Part shown: positions 21,113 to 31,237 of the stretch, piece by piece
Numbering within the stretch: the stretch's first letter is position 1
Layout of the letters: every line of letters begins with the position of its first letter
Assembly (NCBI GenBank): GCA_002049455.2
Contig: KV918867.1
Location: 62,001 to 126,000 of the forward strand
Direction of reading: 5' to 3'
Source: Porphyra umbilicalis
Taxonomy: Eukaryota > Rhodophyta > Bangiophyceae > Bangiales > Bangiaceae
DNA length: 64,000 nt
The notes under the pieces: generated by a model
The model's input: the letters and a program-made list of their open reading frames with translations, nothing else
Databases searched by the model: none
What the model was told of the DNA's origin: nothing
Program-made: the position numbers and the translations under genes

Positions 21113-22121
21113 ATCGGAGACGTTTCAGGTCTTGTACTTTCCGCCATGGAGCAGGCGGACCCCCCGCCCCATCTGAAACACCCCCGTGGCCGCGCCGTGC
21201 AGTGCCGCGGCGGGAGGACGCCTGGGACTGCTCCCAGTACCAGACCACCGACCCGGTGGGAAACACGCGGTCGGAAGCCCCCGGCACGCGCCGGTTGAGC
21301 TCGCGCCGGACAGACTGCCTGGCCTCGGCGCGAAAAGAGGCCGCCCGAGACGCCGCCAACAGGGCCACCGTGCTGGCGAGGTCCGCCTCGGTCGGCAGGT
21401 GGCCTTCTTGTATGGCTGGCAGGGCGTCCGAGAGGACGGACGGCAAGCGCGGCTGCGAGTCTGTCGCGAGTTGGAAAGGCGAGGCGCAGCCGTGCACCGC
21501 CAAGGACTTCTTGCCAAAGCAGGAGTGATCAAGGAGATCCTGGAGGGATGCCGACGGGTAGTCGGCAGCAAGGCACGCGACCATGTGTTTGACGACCCCG
21601 TTGTGGCGCTCGCAGATGCCATTGCTCCACGCCGACTGGCCCGCCGTCACGTTGACGCACACGTTGAACCGCCCGCCGAGCGCGTGGACGAGGGCGTTGT
21701 TGAGTTCCCATCCAGGGTCAGAGAGGAGTCACCGCATAGCCCCGTAAACGCATATCCAAACCGAAGGCAGGGTGCGCACAATCGTGGGCGCCTTCTTGTC
21801 CGCCACGACAACGCAGCGTGAAAGGCGGGTGCCCAAGTCAATCATGTGTAGGAACCGACCGCGGCCGGTAACTTCCGCCAAGTCGTCCGCGACGGTGTCG
21901 TTAAACACCGTGGGGCGCGGCAGTGTCACGACGGCCCGAGGGGGGCGGCAGCCAGATGCCCGACATACGGCACAGACCTCGGTCACACGCCGCAGTGCAG
22001 GCGCGATGGCAGCATCGGAACAGCCCGCGTCCCTGAGCAGGTGAAGGAGGCGCGCGGCACCGGGGTGTGCGTACGGGCGATGGAGCTGGTAAAGCACAGC
22101 TGGAAGGTGCACGCCGGCCGA
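21027..22121 (-). pseudogene. pol: Copia integrase
   Basis: Begins with the pre-integrase zinc-binding module (YQLHRPYAHPGAARLLHLL ... VCAVCRASG). The core follows with DDLAEVTGRGRFLHMIDLGT and VADKKAPTIVRTL. A TGA at 21729-21731 interrupts the frame, which then continues to SAWSNGICERHNGVVKH, the highly conserved Copia integrase block with the catalytic Glu. It is in the same frame as gag-protease, separated by TAG 22122-22124. The C-terminal part runs into a different frame before RT, near 21110. Confidence 0.82.
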
Positions 22122-24960
22122 CTACACGGCACGAGCGTCGCGGGGAGAGAGCCGAGAGGGAGCACAGGACGCCCCGCCGGGTGCGGCCGCCACGTGGCGT
22201 GCAACCCCCCCGGCAGACAGCGCAGGAGCCGAGGAGTGGGCAACAGGGGACGACGAGGCACCCGCGGACGCCGCGCCGGCAGCCGCGTCCGGCACAGCAT
22301 CCACCACGGTCGGCGTGCCGGCAGCCGCGGCCGGATTGTCAGCCACCACGTCGGACACCGGGACCTCGGCAGGAGGCGCGGGCGAGAAGGAAGCGTGGCG
22401 GGACAGCGACCGCGTTAAGGCGACGAGGGCAGACGAGACAGGAAGCGGCAGCAGGTTGACGAGAAGGTGGCCCGTGGCATCGACCAGCAGCGGCACCATG
22501 ACCCGGCGGTTCTTGAGCCAGCGCGAGTCGCACACCAGGTCGAGCACCGCCATGGCCGCCCGGAGAGCAGGCCGGCTCAGAAGGAGCGGAATATTGCCCG
22601 GGACCACGTTATCTCCCAGCCGCTCAAGCTGCCCGCCGAGGCAGATGGGGATCACCCAATGCCTGTCAGCTAGCGTTCGCCGGGCGTCGCCAAAGCGAAA
22701 CAAAACCGAGGCAGACCGCTCCACCGCCGAGGCCCGCAAGGCAGGGGAGAGAGCAGCGAGATAGTCGCGCAGCCAGGCGGCCCCCGCAACTTTGGACGTA
22801 GCGCCCAGGTCCACAATGGCGTCGCCGACGGGGCATGTCGCCGCCGTGAGCACAGCGGCGCTTGCCGTAGCGTGGCACACGAGCACGCGGTGACAGGGTG
22901 CTGGGGCGCGAGACGGGGAGGAGGTCGCCGAGGCGGTGGTCACCATGGCCAAGTGCGGCCGGGCAGCAGCAGCAGGAGCGAGAGAAGTCGCCGACGTGGG
23001 ATCAGATGGGGCAAAGGGGGCGGACAGGGCGGGCGCCACCGACGCGGCGGAGGTGGGCCGGTCCGGGCAGTGGAACCGCACGTGCCCGGGTTTGTGGTAA
23101 TTCCAACATACGGGGGGACCGCCCGAGCGGGCGCGGTACAAAACGGCGGCCAGGAGCGCTGAGTGCTCCGCCTCCGTCAGGGTAACCGTCGCCAGGCCAG
23201 CCGCTGCAGACGCCACGGGGCCATGCAAGAGGTCCAGGGCGGCGGCAAGTTCCGCGACTGAAGGGGCGGCAGGTTCCCGCGCCGTCGCAGCGGCGGTCAC
23301 CTGCACGATCACCTGCTGCTCGTGTGAGATCCCGGCGTTGTGGAGGAGGAGCCCGGCCAAGTACGGGGCCGGAAGTGGGGCACCCGCGGCGGAGCAACGC
23401 GTCACCGCCGTGCGGAACTTGAGCAGGTACGCGGCCACGGTGCCGACGCCCCGGACGCACGCGTACAGCTCCTCCGTAGCGCGCGAGAGCTTGATGGCCG
23501 GCGGGGCGTCAAAACTGACCGCAAGGTGGTCGAGGAGCGCAAGGGCGCCGCCGGACGAAAACAATACAGGTTCGTCCAGCTGGTGAGCGCACTCGGCCGC
23601 CAGGTCGGTGAGGGCGAACGCTAGCGAACCGCTTTGCTGGGACGGGGCCAGGTTGCATGAGTGCAGCCAAATGCGAGCGAGGCGACGATAGGCGGTGAAG
23701 CCGTCGACGCCGTCCCAGGCAGGTGTCGGTGCAGAGGAGGGGATGTACAGGGCCCCACCCGTGGCAGGCGCCGAGAGCGCATCCGGCGACCAGGGTGCAC
23801 CGCGGCCGCCGCCACCGCCGCCGGGGCCGCCGACGCCGCCGCCGCCCCAATCGCCACCACAACGGCCGCCGCCCCCGAGGCCGCCGCCGACACGGCCGCC
23901 GCCGCCGCCACCGCCCCAATCACGGCTGCCACCGCAACCGCCGCCACCGCCGACGCGGCCACCTCCGGCATCCCCCCACTCCCCGCTACCCCCACCGCGG
24001 ACACCGCCACCACCACCGCAGCCACCGCCGCCCCCGGCGTGGCCCCCGATATCACCCCCCCAGCCACCGCCGTGACGGCCGGGGCCCAAGGCGGTGCGCA
24101 CGGCAGGAGCATTACCCCACCCGGCGAGGACACCGGCAGACGAGCCACGAGAACTGCAGAGATCACCACCACCCCCCCTAGGGGTGGACAGCCGGAGGAC
24201 GCAAGGCCGTCGGAGCTGCTGCGGGACGAGACATAGGGGGAAGGCGGCGCCGGAGGAACGCGGCCCGCAGCCCCCCCAGGGGTAGACGAGGCGCTCCCGT
24301 GCACGTCAACCGCAGCGCGAATCCCCGAGAAGTCCGCCAAAGGGTCCAAGACAGGAGTAGGCACGGCGGCAGCTGAGTAGCTCGCACCAGCCTCGGAAAT
24401 CGGGGAACTTGGAGCGGGCAGCGGCGTGGCGGCGCCGACACGGGATGCCGGCGGGAGAGGGGAACCGTCCGCCATGGCAGCGGGCGCAGCGATGCCGGCC
24501 CGCGCAGAGAGGCGGGCCAGCTCCGCAGCCGGCAGCGGCCCCGGACCGTACCGAGGAGCGGCGGCAAGGAGGGAGGCCACGCGCGGGTCGGCGGCCGCAT
24601 CGGGCAGGGGCCAGTAGGCACCGCCGGGCGTGGCCCAGACACGGCGGGTGACCAGCGCCGCCCGCCTCAACCGCCGCTTGGTCCGTTCGTTGGGAGCGGT
24701 AACGAGGTCGTACGCCGCCTCGAGCCGGTAGATCTGGGCGCGAAGGACAAAATCTCGGTGGGCCTCCGTAGCCACCACCGCGCGTACATCTGACCGTGGT
24801 TGGCGCCGACATTGAGGGTGGTCTCCGCCTTCAGGGGAAGGGCGGCGTTAAACAGCACCCGCGAGACCGGCGAAGGCAGAGGAGGCGCGAGGATGTCAGC
24901 CGAGACCGCGCCGGCGGAAGACACCGAGGACCCCGGGGGGGCGGGGGGGTGGAAGGCCAT
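22122..24960 (-). pseudogene. gag: Copia Gag and protease
   Basis: Probable start at 24960 (MAFHPPAPPG). The frame changes near 24785 and again inside a GGN-rich simple-sequence stretch (about 23780-24080), so Gag is spread over three frames. The capsid-like part includes YRRLARIWLHSCNLAPSQQS. The zinc knuckle reads CWNYHKPGHVRFHC, with Tyr in place of the second Cys (TGT to TAT). The protease active site reads AIVDLGATSKV, with Leu where D-(S/T)-G is expected. The frame ends at TAG 22122-22124. Confidence 0.78.
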
Positions 24961-25116
24961 GGCGCAAAGAAGGGGGAGGAGGGAGAAGGAAGGGGGAGAG
25001 CGGGGGAAAGAGGGAAGCAAGAGAGAACGTACCGAGCACCTCGCGCGGTCCGGGAACCCCAAGGTGCCCAATACGGCCTGCGCCCAGCAGACCGCCCGAG
25101 GAATAAGAGCGACAAG

Positions 25117-25128
25117 AGGGAGCTACCA
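25117..25128 (-). other. primer-binding site of the Copia element
   Basis: Read on the minus strand, the bases just inside the 5' LTR are ATGGTAGCTCCC. TGG directly after the LTR is what a tRNA-primed element shows; the match is short, so the primer tRNA is left open. Confidence 0.5.
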
Positions 25129-25276
25129 TGTGAGAATAAATGCTGTATCTTCCTGTCGGGCACGGCCGGCCACCCCTGACCACCGCCGGCCCGACTGCTA
25201 TCGATCACACTGCGGCCCACCCCACCGTTGGCGGTGTGCCGTCCATGGATTACCGACCTTACAGTGCTAATTCACA
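25129..25276 (-). repeat. 5' LTR of the Copia element
   Basis: 148 bp, same ends and length as 18774-18921, with only a few differences. The near identity suggests a later insertion than Gypsy-1, although the coding part is already heavily damaged. Confidence 0.88.
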
Positions 25277-27344
25277 CGCCCACCGCAGCGCGCGGCGGTG
25301 CTCCAGAAGCACCAGTCACTCCGCCCGCCCCCCGCCAGCCACGCCGCCACCACCCGACCGCGCCGCGGCAAGTCGATGTACCACCGCCTGTCACCGCACA
25401 CGTAGTGGCGCGCCGCCGTGGCCGCCACAGGGCCACCTCCGCCGCCGGAACGCTGCGGGTGTCGCTGGCAGCAGCGGCGGCGGCATCCGCAAAGGCAGCG
25501 GCTTCCTCATCCCGAACAAAGGGTGTCAGTGCCACCCCCTCGCTCCCTCCCCCCCCCCGGCGGCTCCGTCACCCCCCCGACGGCCACGCACCACACGGCG
25601 CCACCGGCCGCTGCCGCTGGCCAGCCCGTGTGACACGCAGCTCGCCCGGCAGGGGCGACCACATCGCGGTGGCCCGTCGGTACGACCGCCACGAGGGCAC
25701 ATACCCGCCGCGGGCAGGCGTCGGCGGGGTCGGCACCGCCGCGCGGAGGGTGCGACAGTGCCGCCGCCGCCGCTGCCGCCGCCGCCGCCGCCACTGACGG
25801 CGGCACCCCCCGCCGCGGCCGGCGGCGGCGCCTGCCGCCGCGACGGACCGGCGTTCGCCGCGAGGCGGCCACGCGGCGAGCTGCCGAGGCGGGCGCCCCG
25901 CCCCGCGCGCGTGCGGGGTGGGGCGCGCCACCCGGCTTGGGGGTGGGCGGTGCTCGCATGCCGGTCGTGAAGGTGAGTGGGTGCGTGGAGAGGAGGGCGT
26001 CGCGGCGGGGTCGGCACCGCTGCGCGGAGGGTGCGACAGTGCCGCCGCCGCCGCTGCCGCCGCCGCCGCCGCCACTGATGGCGGCACCCCCCCGCCGCGG
26101 CCGGCGGCGGCGCCTGCCGCCGCGACGGACCGGCGTTCGCCGCGAGGCGGCCACGCGGCGAGCTGCCGACGCGGGCGCCCCGCCCCGCGCGCGTGCGGGG
26201 TGGGGCGCGCCGCCGGGCTTGGGGGTGGGCGGTGCCCGCACGCCGGTCGTGAAGGTGAGTGGGTGCGTGGAGAGGAAGGCGTCGGTGGCGGCGGTGGCGG
26301 CGGTGGCGGCCGCGTCAGCAGTAGCGGCAGCGTCAGTGGCGGCGGCGGGTGCGGCACCACCTGCGCCCGGCACGCCGCCGCCTTCGCCGCGGTCGTCGCT
26401 GTCGCCGCGATCGCCGCTGTCGCTGCCGCCACTGCCGCTGCCGCGGACGACCACGACGCGGGCGGCGGTCACGGCGGGCTGCGTGCGCCCCGTGGCGACC
26501 GCCGGGCGAGTGATGTCGGCGGCTGCGCGGCGATGCCCCCCCCCCCCCCCGCGGTCGCGACCGGTGGCGGCGGTGGCGGTGGCGGCGGCAGGGGGACTGT
26601 CGTCGCGGCGCCGCCGCCGAGCGCCTCGTGCGCGCCCCGCATGCGGGGGCGGCCGATACGCCGACAAACGGTCTCGCCCGGTGCGTTACTCGAAGCGGCG
26701 GCTGCCGCGCCGCCGCCAGCCGTCAGGGGGGGTCCCGAGACTGGGCGGCGGCGGTGCTGACACAGCCGCTGCCGAAAAGGACCACGTGTGGGCATGCGGG
26801 GGGGGGGGGGGGTGGTTACGTCAAAACGGTGAGTGCGGGGCGGGGGTCGGGGGGGGGGGGGGGTGGTAGGCGGGGACAATCTGTTGGCTGCTCGGCACGG
26901 GGGAACCCAAGCACGGGGAACCGTCACGGTGGTGAGTGCGGAGCGCGGATGAGTGGGGGGGCGGGGAGACCACACGCGCGTACGACAAGGGCTCCCGCGG
27001 GGGGCACGGGGATCGCATCCACGCCGGGGCGGCGGCCGCCGGCCCGGCGCGCCCGCGGCGCGCGCGGCGGTGGCCATAGCAGAGCCCGCGAGCGAGCCGT
27101 GGGCCCCCCAGCCCACGGCGCGGCCGGCGGTGTGGCCGGCATGCCCGCCGGCTGGGGGAACCGCCCTGGCGCCCGCCCGCGCCAGTGGCGTGGCCGCCCC
27201 CGCAATCGCCGGCCGTGGCCGCTGGTCCGTTTCGGGGCGTCGGCAGAGGGACGGTGTTGTCTTGCGCTGCCGCGACGCGGCGGCGACTGCCAGCTTGGCG
27301 ATCCGCTGTGGGCGCCGCGGGAGCTGTCTACCGCCGGAAAGCGA
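25277..27344. other. low-complexity GC-rich stretch
   Basis: Very GC-rich DNA with GCC/GGC triplet runs, several G or C homopolymers of ten or more (around 26530, 26797 and 26853) and a 281-bp tandem duplication. Long frames are open on both strands (for example minus 25507-26667), but they translate to Ala/Arg/Pro/Gly runs and look compositional. GTGAGT steps resembling splice donors occur at 25972, 26253, 26829 and 26931. No gene is supported. Confidence 0.45.
25721..26282. repeat. 281-bp tandem duplication
   Basis: Two adjacent copies (about 25721-26001 and 26002-26282) share GCGGAGGGTGCGACAGTGCC near their start and GTGAAGGTGAGTGGGTGCGT near their end, with few differences. The start of the unit is arbitrary within the period. 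Confidence 0.85.
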
Positions 27345-28045
27345 GCCGGCCAGTGACCTCGAGGCGGCGACCGCTGCGCAGTGGTGCCTATCGTGTGTTC
27401 ACGCGCAAACCGCGTTTTTCTTGTAAAAAGCTCCATAAAAAGCTTGCGGACCGGCCTGGATGGGGCCGGAAACGGCGATTTCGCCCACAACAATTTGCGC
27501 AGCGGAAGTGCGCGTCGTCCGGAACATTACATCATCCAAACCATCTCGGGGCGCTGAGCACGGCCATAGCCTTCCCTCAGTCCGGACGCCGTTAGCCTGA
27601 GCTCCACACAAAGTTGCGACGTTAGCATCTTACGGAGGGAGCCGAGCTACAGAACGACCATGTCGCTTACGCCGTAGGCATTGACAATCTCCGCACAGTC
27701 AGCAGCCCGTGCAGCTGGCCAACAACAGCCACACATGTGGTGATGCGGTCGATATTGATTGACGATTGGATCATAGAGACCCTTAGCCGCCATGACGATT
27801 GGCTCCGTGTCGCTCTTGACAGCTGGGGGTTTTCTCTGCATGTAACAGCTTGTGGGTCACCCTGTAAAATGGAAGCCACCAACTCTTGCGGCCTCTCCCG
27901 CAGTTCTTCCACAGTTCTTCCACAAATCGACGCCCTTGCGGAGGGCCTTACGGAGGAGGCTTCGGAGCTTTTTACAAGAAAAACGCGTTTGCGAGTGAAG
28001 ACACGATAAGAACCACTGCGCTGGGGTGCAGCGCCGCTGGCCGGC
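27345..28045. mobile_element. element with 80-90-bp terminal inverted repeats
   Basis: The segment 27345-27434 reappears in inverted orientation at 27964-28045. Shared words, read inward, include GCCGGCCAG at the outer end, GCGCAGTGGT, and GCGTTTTTCTTGTAAAAAGC at the inner end. The enclosed ~530 bp has no recognisable ORF. Long inverted repeats without a transposase suggest a non-autonomous DNA transposon, perhaps Mutator-like, but no clear target duplication was found, so the outer limits and superfamily are open. Confidence 0.6.
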
Positions 28046-28571
28046 CGTCCAAGCAGAGCAGGCATGATGTTCAATGGACATGGGAGTTGGTGGGACAACG
28101 ATAAAAAAAGAAAGGTGCTGATGGAGCAAGAAGAAAAGGTGGGCTCTGGTGGTCGAGCTCGTAGTATTGCTTGTACGCGGCCAGTGTGCGAGGGACGAGC
28201 GCGCGGCAGAGTATGTGACTCTGAGGATCATGTCATCCGAACTTCATGGATTGTGCTTGTCACAAAAACTAGATCTCGATGCCTCAACGTCCGATGAATA
28301 ATAACCGATTGATTGGCTCAGGAGGCGGTCCATGCCGATGAAGCGGAAGAAGCGGATCCAGTTGTTGTGAAAATGAGTAGAATGCTATATTTTGTAGCCA
28401 CAATTTCACGGGACATGGGGTGGATCAACTGCTCATTGGTCGATTTAGTTAAGTTTGCTGAATAGATGGTTGAGATACAGTTTCGCACTGTTGATTATTA
28501 TTCTTGACATCGACTGGATCGGCCAAAAATGAATCTGTGCAGATGCTGAAGAAAGTACCTGTGGGCTGATA
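28046..28571. other. intergenic, no feature seen
   Basis: About 500 bp of mixed composition between the inverted-repeat element and the MITE. No ORF or repeat beyond these is recognised. Confidence 0.4.
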
Positions 28572-28807
28572 TGGCGCGTCGCCAAAGAATGATCGGATCC
28601 GAGCAAGTTCCACAGCAAGTTACAGCATGCTGTGACCGTGCTGTGACTGTGCTTTGAAATAAAATTGCATGCTGAGGGCTCCTGGATGGCTTTGTGGGAG
28701 GCAAGGGCGATCACAGCAATTTTAAATTCTGTGCTGTGAGCTGCTGTGAACTGCTGTGACTTGCTGTGAGCGTTTCTCAGATCCGATCATTCTTTGGCGA
28801 CGCGCCA
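28572..28807. mobile_element. TA-flanked MITE, copy 1
   Basis: 236 bp with inverted ends TGGCGCGTCGCCAAAGAATG (continuing ATCGGATC) and TA on both sides (28570-28571 and 28808-28809). The interior is built of ACAGCA/TGCTGT words around a central TTTTAAATTC. Copy 2, in reverse orientation, is at 44194-44428. TA duplication points to the Tc1/mariner/pogo superfamily. No protein is encoded. Confidence 0.9.
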
Positions 28808-28809
28808 TA

Positions 28810-29521
28810 TATTTTCCAACAAGTACAGAGTTACTGGCAGCAATGGTCCATTGGCTTGCATCAGGTGAGACTGGAAGCATACTTGAGATCGAGACAGGGC
28901 CACGTCAGGCACGAATTGGCACGAAAAAAGCAGTGGCACACGGCAGGACCTGGCCGACCAACACGGGCTGCGTGCTGGCGCCGTGTTGGTGGTGCAGCGG
29001 AGGGGAAGCCCGTCTCGCGTGCCTGCCTCTGAAGGGGGGATGCGGCAGCGGCCACCCACCGCAAGGGGCTGTTGTGTCCCGGACGCGGCAGCTGCTTGTC
29101 TGTGTGTGCCGCCTTGCGGTGGTGGCGTGAGTTGTCTTCTCTTGCCACCACTTCAGTGTATCTCCTCTGCACTGGGCGTCCTGGGACTGGCCCGTCGCGC
29201 GCGTGCAGGCTCGCCTGCCGGCTCCGCGTGCTTCCACCCTCCGAGCCCTTGCTCGTATCTCCGTGGCGAGGTGGCCCGCTGTTGACTCGCAGCGGCTGCC
29301 TGTCGCTCGGGTGTCGCTCGTCGGTTCCCCATCTGTGCTGTGACTGGTAGTCGTCGGGACGCCGGTGGCGAGGTGTTCTGCTTCTGTGACACTTGCGTCC
29401 GAGCCATCTCCATCCCTGGTCGCTGTTGCTTCCTGCTCGGCGGCCTGCCTGTGTGGCCTGGTCCACCTCCTCTGATCGTCGGAGCCTGTGGTGTGACTCG
29501 GCTACCCGAGCAGGGGCCATC
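28810..29521. other. upstream region of the UBE2H gene
   Basis: About 700 bp between the MITE and the E2 start codon. It probably holds the promoter and 5' UTR of the plus-strand gene. No TATA box or other defined element was recognised. Confidence 0.35.
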
Positions 29522-30816
29522 ATGGCGAGCCCTGGGAAGCGGAGGGAGATGGACCTGATGAAACTGTACGTTACTCCTCAACGTTTGACCGAGTGCAGTG
29601 GGTGTGCCCAGGGTAGTCATGTCTGTTTGAAACACCGGCTGGGCTGCTGGCCCGGTGGTGAGGCTCACTCCCTTGAGACGGTTCCTGCTTCGTAGCGGAC
29701 TGTGACGCTGGCCACAGTCCCACGAGTCTCTCCTTTGCTTGCCTGCAAGTGTTTGTCGGTCTCGGCAGGTTGAGTGCTGACTGCGACGCACGCTTGCTTC
29801 TTTCCTTGTTGCATCTGGTTCCTGGCTGTATCACCCTACGAGCGTCTTCTGCGCTGCCGCTGGCGTGACTCTGCTTGTTATGCACTGTGCCTTGCCTGGG
29901 CCCGACAGAATGATGGCGGACTATGACGTGCAAATGTGCGACGGCGACAATGTGGGCGCCTTTTACGTGCGCTTTCATGGTCCCAAGGACACGCCCTATG
30001 AAGGTGGGGTGTGGAAAGTGCACGTGGAGCTGCCGGAAGCGTATCCGTACAAGAGCCCCAGCATTGGTTTCATCAATCGCCTCTTCCACCCCAATGTCGA
30101 TGAGATGTACGTTTTGCACGTGACCCTACCCGGCGTCTCCTACGCTCTGACGGACTCTTGATGAGAAGGATTTGTGTCTCTGCGACTGGGTGCCAGGGTC
30201 ATTTCTTGTGCTTCGGGCGACATCGTGATGCAATCGTTACATGGCTGCTGCACGTCCATCCTGCCACCTGCAGGACATGGCACACGCTTCTGTGCGCTGC
30301 TCTCGGAAATGAGCGCGGTACTCACGCGCTTCTTTGGTGGCGACTTGAATGTCCATGGCTGGTGGTGTGGCAACGTACAGGTCTGGCTCTGTGTGTCTCG
30401 ACGTCATCAACCAGACGTGGAGCCCCATGTACGACTTGAAAAACATCTTTGACATCTTCCTCCCGCAGCTGCTCACCTACCCCAACCCAACAGACCCCCT
30501 TAACGGGGAAGCTGCCGCATTACAATTGCGGGAACCGGAGCGGTACGAGGCTAAAGTGAAGGACATGGTTGCCAAGTACGCCAAGCCAGAAGACTACCCG
30601 CAGGGCAGCACCGCCGGCGGGGACGACGAGGGTGGCGGCGAGGCCAAGGAGGATGACTCGGATTTCGACGACGACGGCGGGGGCTCCATGAGCAGCGGTG
30701 GTTTTGGGAATGGTGACGACGGGGCGGCCAAGGCGAGCGACAAGCGAGGCGGGTCGGGTAGCAGGGACGCCGACGGCGCTGGCCCGTCGGCTCCGGACAG
30801 CACTTTTGACCTCTAG
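29522..30816 (+). CDS. UBE2H: ubiquitin-conjugating enzyme E2, UBE2H/UBC8 type
   Basis: Transfers ubiquitin from E1 to substrates or E3 ligases. Three exons with GT-AG introns: 29522-29565, 29909-30106 and 30381-30816. Together they give 678 nt, 225 aa. Exon 1 encodes [15 protein letters not shown], like the UBE2H N-terminus. Exon 2 has [20 protein letters not shown] and [18 protein letters not shown]. Exon 3 begins [19 protein letters not shown], with the catalytic Cys at residue 86, then [20 protein letters not shown]. The C-terminal ~65 residues are acidic and Gly/Ser-rich, as in UBE2H/UBC8, which have an acidic tail. Donors are GTACGT in both introns; acceptors are GACAG and TACAG. The phases join exactly, so the model is firm. 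It lies convergent with the histidinol phosphatase gene, 421 bp away. Confidence 0.95.
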
Positions 30817-31237
30817 CAGCTGGCACTTGGGCACCCCACCACGACCTCGGTGACACCTCCCACGTGCCACAGGCTCTGCTTGTGCTTGCCAGCGGCACGT
30901 AACTTCTCTTTTTGCGACCCCGCTCCTTTCTGTTGCGACTCTTCCGTGTTGCTGTTCGTACTGTGCGGTGCGGTGTGCTCCCTGTTCTCCCTTGTAGCGT
31001 GCGGAGCGCCAGTGCACTTGCTCAGTTTGTTGGCTGCCTTGATGGGTTTGTGGTCATCATGTATTGTTCCCTATGATGCAGCTACGCATGACCACGACGG
31101 ACCGCGACGAGGGCTCTTTTTTTTTTCGCGCATGAAGCGGCTGGTCCAGCTCATCGGGTGATTAGGGCCAGCCAACTTGGGACAGAGGTCGCCCTGCCAT
31201 CGCGCAGCGACAACAGCCCTACCCCCACAACCACGCT
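30817..31237. other. convergent intergenic region
   Basis: 420 bp between the stops of the E2 and histidinol-phosphatase/YicC genes. It should hold both 3' UTRs. A T-run lies near 31121. No other feature was seen. Confidence 0.4.

Larger units (their letters stand above)
18774..25276 (-). mobile_element. Ty1/Copia element, minus strand
   Basis: 6.5-kb element between two 148-bp LTRs. On the minus strand the order is 5' LTR, PBS, gag with zinc knuckle, protease, integrase, RT, RNase H, polypurine tract, 3' LTR. Integrase before RT is the Copia order. Flanks CGACC (18769-18773) and CGCCC (25277-25281) may be a 5-bp duplication with one mismatch. Frameshifts and nonsense codons in every domain make it non-functional. 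Confidence 0.87.

Noticed and set aside
25507..26667. 386-codon minus ORF across the tandem duplication
   Set aside because: Its length comes from a GC-rich repeat open in most frames; residues are Ala/Arg/Pro/Gly runs.
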